A stretch of DNA of 64,000 nucleotides from Oscillospiraceae bacterium (GTDB taxonomy: Bacteria > Bacillota > Clostridia > Oscillospirales > Oscillospiraceae): the NCBI GenBank assembly GCA_902778275.1, contig CACYXE010000012.1, positions 38,362 to 102,361 on the forward strand, written 5' to 3'. The notes under the pieces were generated by a model. The model made no database searches, was not told the origin of the DNA, and saw nothing but the letters and a program-made list of their open reading frames with translations. Every line of letters starts with the position of its first letter. The first letter of the stretch is position 1. A program made the translations under genes and the position numbers. Below are positions 8,477-16,252 of the stretch, piece after piece.

Positions 8477-10864
8477 TCAGGCCTTGCCGGTCACATAGGC
8501 CTTGATGGCGCCAGCGCCGGCGATCTTCTCAAAGCCGTCGCCCTTGGGGACGATCAGGGTGGGGGCCTGCTTGACACCGTACTTGCCGGCCAGGTCCGCG
8601 TTCTCGTCGGCCATCAGCTTTTCATACTGGAAGCCAGCCTTGTCCATGTAGGAGCAGGCGATGCGGCAGTTGGGGCAGGTGGGCGTGGCGAAGAGGATGG
8701 CGCCCTTCAGGGCCTCCTCAGCGGCCTTCACCATGGGGGCGGGCTCTTTGGCACCGGGCCGGGGGATCTCCACCGGGCCCTGGTGGCTCAGCTTGGAGCG
8801 GGCCACGTTGTACTCCTTGCGCTCCCTGAACTCCTGGGCCTTGCCGTCATTCCAGTTCTGCACCGGGCGATAGTAGCCGGTGATGCGGCTGTAGACCTCG
8901 GCGCTCTTGCCGCAGTGGGGGCACACAAACTGCTCGCCGGTCAGGTAACCGTGGGTGTGGCAGACCGAGTAGGTGGGGGATATGGTGTAGTAGGGCAGCC
9001 GGTAGTTCTCCGCGATCTTCCGCACCAGATTGGCGGCCGCTTCCCAGTCGGGCAGCTTTTCGCCCAGGAAAGCGTGGAACACGGTGCCGGAGGTGTAACG
9101 GGTCTGCAGATCGTCCTGGATGTCCAGGGCGGTGAACACGTCGTCGGTGTAGCTCACCGGCAGGTGAGAGCTGTTGGTGTAGTAGGGGGTGCCGCCGGGC
9201 TCTGCCGCGGTGATGATGTCGGGGAAGTCCTCGGTGTCATGCTTGGCAAAGCGGTAGGCGGTGGACTCGGCCGGGGTGGCCTCCAGGTTGTACAGGTCGC
9301 CGTACTGCTCCTGGTAGTCGCTCAGCCGCTCGCGCATGTGGTCCAGCACCTGCTTGGTGAACGCCTGGCACTTGGGATCGGTCATGTCGGCGCGGATCCA
9401 CTTGGCGTTGAGGCCCGCCTCGTTCATGCCCACCAGGCCGATGGTGGAGAAGTGGTTGCTGAAGCCGCCCAGGTAATGCTTGGTGTAGGGATAGAGACCC
9501 GCGTCCAGCAGCTTGGTGATGACGTCGCGCTTGATCTTCAGGGAGCGGGCGGCCAGGTCCATCAGCTTGTCGAGCCTTGCGTAGAAGTCCGCCTCATCCT
9601 TGGACTGGTAGGCCAGGCGCGGCATGTTCAGGGTGACCACGCCGATGGAGCCGGTGCTCTCGCCGGAGCCGAAGTAGCCGCCGGACTTCTTGCGCAGCTC
9701 GCGCAGGTCCAGACGCAGGCGGCAGCACATGGAGCGCACGTCGGAGGGCTCCATATCGGAGTTGATGTAGTTGGAGAAGTAGGGAGTGCCGTACTTGGCG
9801 GTCATCTCAAAGAGCATCTTGTTGTTCTCGGTGGGAGACCAGTCAAAGTCACGGGTGATGGAGTAGGTGGGGATGGGATACTGGAAGCCGCGGCCGTCCG
9901 CGTCGCCCTCGATCATCACGTCGATGAAGGCCTTGTTGACCATGTCCATCTCCGCCTTGCAGTCGCCGTAGGTGAAGTCCATCTCCTTGCCGCCCACGAT
10001 GGCGGGCAGGTCCTTCAGGTCGGCGGGCACGGTCCAGTCCAGGGTGATGTTGGAAAACGGTGCCTGGGTGCCCCAGCGGGACGGGGTGTTCACGCCGAAG
10101 ACGAAGGACTGGATGCACTGCTTGACTTCCTTGTAGCTGAGATTGTCCACCTTGACGAAGGGGGCCAGATAGGTGTCAAAGGAGGAGAAGGCCTGGGCGC
10201 CGGCCCATTCGTTCTGCATGATGCCCAGGAAGTTCACCATCTGGTTGCAGAGGGTGGACAGGTGTCCGGCGGGGGAGGAATTGATCTTCCCGGGGATGCC
10301 CAGACCCTGCTGGATCAGCTGCTTCAGGCTCCAGCCGGCACAGTAGCCGGTGAGCATGGACAGGTCGTGCAGGTGGATGTCGCAGTTGCGGTGGGCGTCG
10401 CCGATCTCCTGGTCATAGACCTCGCTGAGCCAGTAGTTGGCGGTGATGGCGCCGGAGTTGGACAGGATCAGACCGCCCACGGAATAGGTGACGGTGGAAT
10501 TCTCCTTGACGCGCCAGTCCTCAACGTTCAGGTACTTGTTGACGGTCTCCTTGTAGTCCAGATAGGTGGACTTCATGTTGCGCAGCTTCTCCCGCTGCTT
10601 GCGGTACAGGATATAGGCCTTGGCCACCTGCTCGTAGCCGCCCCGGGACAGGACCGCTTCCACGCTGTCCTGAATGTCCTCCACAGTCACCAGCCCGGCC
10701 TTGATTTTCGGCAGGAAGTCCGCCGAGACCTTCAGGGCCAGAAAGTCGATGACGCTGTCATTGTATTCCGTGTCGGTGGCGTCAAAAGCCTTTTTGATGG
10801 CGTCAGCGATCTTGTTGATGTTGAAGTCTACGACTTTGCCGTCGCGCTTAACTACCTGATACAT
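8477..10864 (-). CDS. nrdD: Anaerobic (class III) ribonucleoside-triphosphate reductase with fused C-terminal redoxin
   Basis: A 795-aa glycyl-radical enzyme that makes dNTPs from NTPs in the absence of oxygen. It has an N-terminal ATP-cone (about 1-95), the barrel with SMCCRLRLD, and a zinc site CHTHG...CPHC (from about 633 to 651). The radical glycine is Gly663 in SRITGYYRP. Unlike E. coli NrdD it continues into a thioredoxin/glutaredoxin-like domain (about 722-795) with CPNC (Cys730/Cys733) and a probable cis-Pro at QAPTLIV. The start is ATG 10864 (MYQVVKRDGK); the longer upstream reading runs into nrdG. Membership of the redoxin-dependent NrdD branch is inferred from this fusion. Confidence 0.95.
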   Translation of the reverse strand: MYQVVKRDGKVVDFNINKIADAIKKAFDATDTEYNDSVIDFLALKVSADFLPKIKAGLVTVEDIQDSVEAVLSRGGYEQVAKAYILYRKQREKLRNMKSTYLDYKETVNKYLNVEDWRVKENSTVTYSVGGLILSNSGAITANYWLSEVYDQEIGDAHRNCDIHLHDLSMLTGYCAGWSLKQLIQQGLGIPGKINSSPAGHLSTLCNQMVNFLGIMQNEWAGAQAFSSFDTYLAPFVKVDNLSYKEVKQCIQSFVFGVNTPSRWGTQAPFSNITLDWTVPADLKDLPAIVGGKEMDFTYGDCKAEMDMVNKAFIDVMIEGDADGRGFQYPIPTYSITRDFDWSPTENNKMLFEMTAKYGTPYFSNYINSDMEPSDVRSMCCRLRLDLRELRKKSGGYFGSGESTGSIGVVTLNMPRLAYQSKDEADFYARLDKLMDLAARSLKIKRDVITKLLDAGLYPYTKHYLGGFSNHFSTIGLVGMNEAGLNAKWIRADMTDPKCQAFTKQVLDHMRERLSDYQEQYGDLYNLEATPAESTAYRFAKHDTEDFPDIITAAEPGGTPYYTNSSHLPVSYTDDVFTALDIQDDLQTRYTSGTVFHAFLGEKLPDWEAAANLVRKIAENYRLPYYTISPTYSVCHTHGYLTGEQFVCPHCGKSAEVYSRITGYYRPVQNWNDGKAQEFRERKEYNVARSKLSHQGPVEIPRPGAKEPAPMVKAAEEALKGAILFATPTCPNCRIACSYMDKAGFQYEKLMADENADLAGKYGVKQAPTLIVPKGDGFEKIAGAGAIKAYVTGKA

Positions 10865-10890
10865 ATCTTTGTCCTCCAGTGTTTCTCTCT

Positions 10891-11592
<702 letters not shown>

Positions 11593-11671
11593 GGCCGCGC
11601 CCCCTTTTCGCAAGATCTTGTTCCGTGCTCTGCCATCATAGCCCCAGATATGGGGAATGTCAAGAGGGAAA

Positions 11672-11687
11672 TCACAAAATATAGAAA
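11672..11687 (-). promoter_or_regulatory. NrdR-box-like site 1
   Basis: On the plus strand TCACAAAATATAGAAA matches 11 of 16 positions of the NrdR box consensus (ACACWATATATWGTGT). It lies 80 bases upstream of nrdG, and a TATATT on the minus strand inside it could serve as -10. It is paired with the better box at 11714. Confidence 0.6.
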
Positions 11688-11713
11688 GTTTAACCGGCCT
11701 GTAACCGGTTTGA

Positions 11714-11729
11714 CCACAAAATATAGTGT
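11714..11729 (-). promoter_or_regulatory. NrdR-box-like site 2
   Basis: CCACAAAATATAGTGT matches 14 of 16 positions of the NrdR box consensus. It starts 42 bases from site 1, close to four helical turns, so both face the same side of the DNA as expected for cooperative NrdR binding. Repression of nrdG-nrdD-trxB is inferred. Confidence 0.75.
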
Positions 11730-11832
11730 CCGATAAAAATTTGTTTCCGACTGATTCCGCCGTGTTTCCCCGCTTTTTTCATCATATTTTTTGGTTATGA
11801 GAAATCCTAATCGTAATTGTATGGTAGGGCGC

Positions 11833-11861
11833 TTGCCGGGATCGGGGACCGGTGCTATAAT
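11833..11861 (+). promoter_or_regulatory. SigA-type promoter of glmS
   Basis: TTGCCG (11833-11838), 17-base spacer, TATAAT (11856-11861). Only about 38 bases separate the expected transcript start from the glmS ATG, so there is no room for a glmS ribozyme. Confidence 0.85.
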
Positions 11862-11905
11862 AAATTCCGTGTTGGTTTACATATTATCGGACGGGGGGAC
11901 CGGCT

Positions 11906-13744
11906 ATGTGCGGTATCGTTGGATTTGTGGGAACGGAGCAGGCGGCGCCCATTCTGCTGGATGGGCTGGAGCGGTTGGAATACCGGGGCTATGACTCGGC
12001 GGGTATCGCGGTGCTGTCGGAGAAAAACGGCCTGCAGGTGCGCAAGTCCAAGGGCCGCCTTAAGGTGCTCAAGGCTTTGGTGGACGGGGGCCGGACCATG
12101 GACGGCGTGCTGGGCGTGGGCCACACCCGCTGGGCCACCCACGGGGAGCCCAACGACATCAACTCTCACCCCCATCTGAGCCAGGACAGCCACATCGCGG
12201 TGGTGCACAACGGCATCATCGAAAACTATATGGAGATCAAGGAGTTCCTGCTGTCGCAGGGCGTGGAATTCCGCTCGGAGACCGACACCGAGGTGGTGGC
12301 CCAGCTGCTGGCCTATTACTACCGGCTCAGCGGGGATCTGATGGGCTCGGTGTACCGGGTGCTCCACCGGATCGAGGGCGCCTATGCCCTGGGCATCCTG
12401 TGCAGCGACCTGCCGGACGCCTTCATCGCCGCCCGCAAGGACGCGCCGCTGCTGCTGGGCTACGGCGAGGGCTGCAACTTCATCGCCTCCGACGTGACGG
12501 CGGTCATCAAGCATACCCGGGACGTGTCCTACATGGAGGACGGCGAGGTGGCGGTGGTCCGGGCCGACGGCATCCAGGTCTATAACGCCATGGGCCAGCC
12601 GGTGGAAAAGACCCACAGCTTCATCGACTGGGACGTGAGCGCCGCGGAGAAGGGCGGCTATGAGCACTTCATGTTCAAGGAGATCATGGAGCAGCCCGAG
12701 GCGGTGCGCAAGACGATCTCTCCCCGGATCAAAGAGGGGCGCATCTGCTTTGAGGAGCTGAAGATGACGCCGGAAGAGATCCGCGAGATCGGGAAGATCT
12801 TCATCGTTGCCTGCGGCTCCTCCTACCACGTGGGCATGGTGGGCAAGTACAACCTGGAGCGGCTGCTGCGCCGCCCGGTGGATATCATGCTGGCCTCGGA
12901 ATTCCGCTATGCGGACCCGCTGGTGGACGAGGACACCCTGGTGATCGTCATCAGTCAGTCCGGCGAGACCCTGGACTCCATGGCCGCCCTGCGGGAGGCC
13001 CGGAAGCTGGGCGCCAGGATCCTGTCCATCGTCAACGTGGTGGGCAGTTCCATTGCCCGGGAGTCGGACGACGTGCTGTACACCTGGGCCGGGCCCGAGA
13101 TCGCCGTGGCCACCACCAAAGCCTACAGCACCCAGCTGATCGTGCTGGATATGCTGGGCATGTACTTTGCCGAGGTGCTTGGCACCATCGACCGGGGCAA
13201 TTACGACGCGATCGTCTCCGAGCTGCAGGCCCTGCCCTACAAGATGGAGGAGGTATTGGAGAACAAGGAGACCATCCAATATCTGGCCTCCCGCTACTTC
13301 AACCACGACTCCGTGTTCTATATCGGCCGTAACCTGGACTTCGCCCTGGGGCTGGAGAGCAGCCTGAAGCTGAAGGAGATCTCCTACGTCCACTCGGAGG
13401 CCTATGCCTCCGGCGAGCTGAAGCACGGCACCATCTCCCTGATCGAGGACGGGACCCTGGTGGTGGCCCTGGGCACCTATGTGCCCCTGTTCGACAAGGC
13501 CATGTCCAACATCGTGGAGGTCAAGGCCCGGGGCGCGGACATCGTGGCTCTGACCACCGACAGCAAAAAGGAGGAAATGAGGAAGACGGTGGAGAACGTG
13601 CTCACTGTGCCGGACACCCATATCATCCTGGAGCCCTCCCTGGGCATCATCCCCATGCAGCTGTTCGCCTACTATGTGGCCCTGCAGCGGGGCTGCGACA
13701 TCGACAAGCCCCGGAACCTGGCCAAGTCCGTCACCGTGGAGTGA
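11906..13744 (+). CDS. glmS: Glutamine--fructose-6-phosphate aminotransferase (isomerizing)
   Basis: A 612-aa enzyme making glucosamine-6-phosphate from fructose-6-phosphate and glutamine, the entry to peptidoglycan amino sugars. The mature N-terminal Cys (MCGIVGFVG, Cys2) is the glutaminase nucleophile, and LEYRGYDSAGIA follows as in all GlmS. Two SIS domains occupy the C-terminal half: ACGSSYHVGM near residue 306 and ISQSGETLDS near residue 350. The C-terminus ends KPRNLAKSVTVE, the sugar-binding tail. The ATG follows ACGGGGGGACCGGCT. It is monocistronic, with its own promoter and a shared terminator. Confidence 0.98.
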   Translation: MCGIVGFVGTEQAAPILLDGLERLEYRGYDSAGIAVLSEKNGLQVRKSKGRLKVLKALVDGGRTMDGVLGVGHTRWATHGEPNDINSHPHLSQDSHIAVVHNGIIENYMEIKEFLLSQGVEFRSETDTEVVAQLLAYYYRLSGDLMGSVYRVLHRIEGAYALGILCSDLPDAFIAARKDAPLLLGYGEGCNFIASDVTAVIKHTRDVSYMEDGEVAVVRADGIQVYNAMGQPVEKTHSFIDWDVSAAEKGGYEHFMFKEIMEQPEAVRKTISPRIKEGRICFEELKMTPEEIREIGKIFIVACGSSYHVGMVGKYNLERLLRRPVDIMLASEFRYADPLVDEDTLVIVISQSGETLDSMAALREARKLGARILSIVNVVGSSIARESDDVLYTWAGPEIAVATTKAYSTQLIVLDMLGMYFAEVLGTIDRGNYDAIVSELQALPYKMEEVLENKETIQYLASRYFNHDSVFYIGRNLDFALGLESSLKLKEISYVHSEAYASGELKHGTISLIEDGTLVVALGTYVPLFDKAMSNIVEVKARGADIVALTTDSKKEEMRKTVENVLTVPDTHIILEPSLGIIPMQLFAYYVALQRGCDIDKPRNLAKSVTVE

Positions 13745-13756
13745 TCGTAAAAATAA

Positions 13757-13797
13757 GAAAGACCTTGGAGCTTTTGCTCCAAGGTCTTTCTTTTCTT
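13757..13797. terminator. Bidirectional terminator between glmS and the NhaC-family gene
   Basis: GAAAGACCTTGGAGC pairs with GCTCCAAGGTCTTTC around TTTT. It has a T-rich tract on the plus side and an A-rich tract that serves as U-tract on the minus side, so it can end both convergent genes. Confidence 0.9.
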
Positions 13798-13805
13798 TGA
13801 AAGGA

Positions 13806-15332
13806 TCAGGCTGCGCTCTTCTTGCCGTCGATCTTGCCGATGACGAAGATGGCGCAGACGGTGAGCACCGCGCCGATGATCAGGGTGATCACAGCGTTCT
13901 GGATGAAGCCCGCGAAGATGTAGGTCACGAAGCTGACACCCGCCACGGTCATGGCGTAGGGCAGCTGGGTGGACACGTGCTGCACATGGTTCATCTGCGC
14001 GCCGGCAGAGGCCATGATGGTGGTATCGGAGATGGGGGAGCAGTGGTCGCCGCAGACAGCGCCGGCCAGGCACGCGGAGATGCCGATGATAAGCAGGGGG
14101 CTGTCAGCCGGGAAGATGGCCACAACGATGGGGATCAGGATGCCGAAGGTGCCCCAGGAGGTACCGGTGGCAAAGGCCAGCACCACAGCCACGATGAAGA
14201 TGACGGCGGGCAGCATGCTGAACAGACTGGCCGCGGCGCCTTCCATCATGCCGTGCACGAAGTCGGCGGCGCCCAGCGCGGAGGTCATGGTCTTCAGGGA
14301 GGTGGCCAGAACCAGGATCAGGATGGGGGGAACCATGGCAACGAAGCCCTGGGGGATGCACTCCGCCATTTCCTTGAACTTCAGGGTGCGGCGGCAGAGG
14401 AAGTAGATGAAGGAGAAGACCAGCGCGATCAGACCGCCCCAGGGGAGAGCGATGTAGGCGTCGGTGTTGCCGAAGGCGGCGATCAGGTCGCCGGCACAGT
14501 CGGTGCCGCCCCAGGCGTCCACACCGTAGTAGCCGCCCACGTAGAGCATACCGAAGAACACGGCCACGACCAGGACCACGACGGGCAGCACCAGGTCGAT
14601 GATCCTGCCGCGGGGGTTGCCCGCCTCGGTGTCGTCGCCCGGGTTGGCGCCCAGGTCACCGTTGAGCAGGGCGTTGGCCTCGGCCAGCTTCATGGGGCCG
14701 TAGTCCACCTTCATGACGACCAAGGCGATAATGAACACCAGGGTCAGCAGGGAGTACAGGTTGTAGGGGATGGCGCGGATGAACAGCTGGATACCGGTGA
14801 TGCCGGTGCCCAGATCGTCAGCCACGCTGGAGACGGCGGCCGCCCAGGAGGAGATCGGGGCGATCATGCAGATGGGGGCGGCGGTGGCGTCGATGAGGAA
14901 AGCCAACTTCGCCCGGGAGATCTTGTGCCGGTCGGTGACGGGGCGCATGACCGAACCCACGGTCAGGCAGTTGAAATAGTCGTCGATGAAGATCAGCACG
15001 CCCAGGATGAAGGTGGCGATCTGCGCGCCTACACGGGTCTTGATATGGGTCTCGGCCCAGCGGCCGAAGGCCGCGCTGCCGCCGGACTTGTTGACCATGG
15101 CCACCAGGATGCCCAGAATGACCAGGAAGCACAGGTTGCCGGCCAGATCTGCAACGGACACGGACAGACCGTCCACAACGATCATGTCCAGAGTGCCGAT
15201 CAGGTTGAAGCCTGTGGCGAAGAGAGCGCCGATCAGAACACCGGCGAACAGGGAGGTGTAGACCTCCTTGGTGATGAGCGCCAGCACGATGGCCAGCAGC
15301 GGGGGAACCAGAGCCCAAAAAGTACCGTACAT
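13806..15332 (-). CDS. NhaC-family transporter, probable lysine transporter under a lysine riboswitch
   Basis: A 508-aa polytopic membrane protein with about 11-12 hydrophobic segments. Family features include IFIDDYFNCLTVG (about residue 115), PISSWAAAVSS, and the C-terminal GDHCSPISDTTIMAS motif typical of NhaC-type exchangers. By homology alone it would be called a Na+/H+ antiporter. However, the 5' leader is a lysine-riboswitch aptamer followed by an intrinsic terminator. LYS-element-controlled NhaC-family proteins have been described as candidate lysine transporters (LysW), so lysine uptake is the better inference. The ATG follows CTGGAGGTAGTCCATT. Confidence 0.88.
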   Translation of the reverse strand: MYGTFWALVPPLLAIVLALITKEVYTSLFAGVLIGALFATGFNLIGTLDMIVVDGLSVSVADLAGNLCFLVILGILVAMVNKSGGSAAFGRWAETHIKTRVGAQIATFILGVLIFIDDYFNCLTVGSVMRPVTDRHKISRAKLAFLIDATAAPICMIAPISSWAAAVSSVADDLGTGITGIQLFIRAIPYNLYSLLTLVFIIALVVMKVDYGPMKLAEANALLNGDLGANPGDDTEAGNPRGRIIDLVLPVVVLVVAVFFGMLYVGGYYGVDAWGGTDCAGDLIAAFGNTDAYIALPWGGLIALVFSFIYFLCRRTLKFKEMAECIPQGFVAMVPPILILVLATSLKTMTSALGAADFVHGMMEGAAASLFSMLPAVIFIVAVVLAFATGTSWGTFGILIPIVVAIFPADSPLLIIGISACLAGAVCGDHCSPISDTTIMASAGAQMNHVQHVSTQLPYAMTVAGVSFVTYIFAGFIQNAVITLIIGAVLTVCAIFVIGKIDGKKSAA

Positions 15333-15350
15333 AATGGACTACCTCCAGAT

Positions 15351-15385
15351 AAAAAGATTGTGAACAGCGCAATCACTGTCCACAA
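15351..15385 (-). terminator. Riboswitch-controlled intrinsic terminator
   Basis: On the minus strand TTGTGGACAGTG pairs with CGCTGTTCACAA (12 bp, one G-T pair, loop ATTG), followed directly by TCTTTTT. The GACAG in the left arm can instead pair with the CTGTC that forms the 3' side of aptamer P1, giving an antiterminator when lysine is absent. Confidence 0.85.
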
Positions 15386-15405
15386 CACAAAATAAAAGCG
15401 ATGCT

Positions 15406-15568
15406 ACGACAGCTCTCCGCATTTCTGCGACAGTCCGGCGGATCTTCTCCGACGGCCCAGGCACACCCGGCCGGGAACCGGATGCCCTTCGGCGATGACC
15501 CCTTTCACTGCCGCCCGCGTTCCCGCGCGTACGGCGGCGGCTACTGATGGACACCGCGCCTCTATCAT
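15406..15568 (-). promoter_or_regulatory. Lysine riboswitch aptamer (LYS element)
   Basis: Read on the minus strand, the leader has the conserved L-box blocks in order: ATGATAG (P1, 15568-15562) then AGAGGCGCG, CATCAGTAG, GTGAAAGGGG, CATCGCCGAAGG, GGGTGTGCCTGGG and GGAGAGCTGTCGT. The last ends in CTGTCGT (15412-15406), which closes P1 with ATGATAG. The ~163-nt size is normal for the class. With the promoter upstream and the terminator downstream it forms a complete OFF switch for the NhaC-family gene. Confidence 0.9.
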
Positions 15569-15588
15569 GCTCTGTTCAATTTGGGTCT

Positions 15589-15616
15589 ATTATATCCTTT
15601 ACCCGGGAAAAGTCAA
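15589..15616 (-). promoter_or_regulatory. Promoter of the lysine-riboswitch transcript
   Basis: TTGACT (15616-15611), 16-base spacer, TATAAT (15594-15589) on the minus strand. The predicted start is about 15 bases before the P1 stem. The remaining gap to 15993 shows two hairpins (15721-15747 and around 15780-15800) but no gene. Confidence 0.8.
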
Positions 15617-15993
15617 CAGAAAAAATGACGGATTTGGAAGAATGCCGGGGTTTTACGCATTTGATACAGGAACCTCCCGGCAAACCCGCCGTTTTTTGTG
15701 CGGAATTGCTGCAATAAAAAGCGCGGACCGAACGATGCCGGTCCGCTAAACAGGGTTGTGGGATAAAGATATGAGCCGGGTTTCTCTCCCGAGAAACCAA
15801 TTGGATAAGCTGTGACTATAAGATAACGCGCCGGCGGCCATTTGTAAAGAGCGAAGGAACACTAGTTTTGTCGAAGGGCAAAATTTATTTTTGCGCCGCA
15901 TGTATAGTTTTCCCCTGCCGGGCAAAAACTATGGCTGACAATTCCTGCGCGGCCGCTTGCGGCTGTGCAAAAAACACGAGAGGAGAATCGCTT

Positions 15994-16203
15994 GTGATCA
16001 TGGATCGTATCGCTCTGGTGCTGGCCATTATCGGCGGGCTGAACTGGGGCTGTGTCGGACTGTTTCGCTTTGACGTGGTCGCCTGGCTGTTCGGCGGGCA
16101 GACCGCCACCGTCAGCCGTGTGATCTACACGCTGGTGGGCCTCGCGGCGATCTGGTGCATCTCGCTGCTGTTTCGCAGCGACGCCGTCACCGACGAGGGA
16201 TAA
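15994..16203 (+). CDS. DUF378 family small membrane protein
   Basis: A 69-aa protein with two hydrophobic segments (LALVLAIIGGLNWGCVGLF type, then VIYTLVGLAAIWCISLLF). The IGGLNWGCVGLF motif is diagnostic of DUF378. The function is unknown; it is expected in the cytoplasmic membrane. The start is taken as GTG 15994, seven to nine bases after GAGGAGAA; the ATG two codons later (16000) is possible. It is monocistronic with a strong terminator. Confidence 0.85.
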   Translation: MIMDRIALVLAIIGGLNWGCVGLFRFDVVAWLFGGQTATVSRVIYTLVGLAAIWCISLLFRSDAVTDEG

Positions 16204-16207
16204 AGGA

Positions 16208-16240
16208 AAGGGAGAGAAGCTTTGGCTTCTCTCCCTTTTT
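16208..16240 (+). terminator. Terminator of the DUF378 gene
   Basis: AAGGGAGAGAAGC / GCTTCTCTCCCTT stem with TTTG loop and a T-tract. It may also serve the convergent gene ending at 16253. Confidence 0.9.
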
Positions 16241-16252
16241 GCCGGTCACGGA

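Noticed and set aside
11862-11905. glmS ribozyme or riboswitch
   Set aside because: The leader after the promoter is only about 38 bases, too short for the ribozyme.
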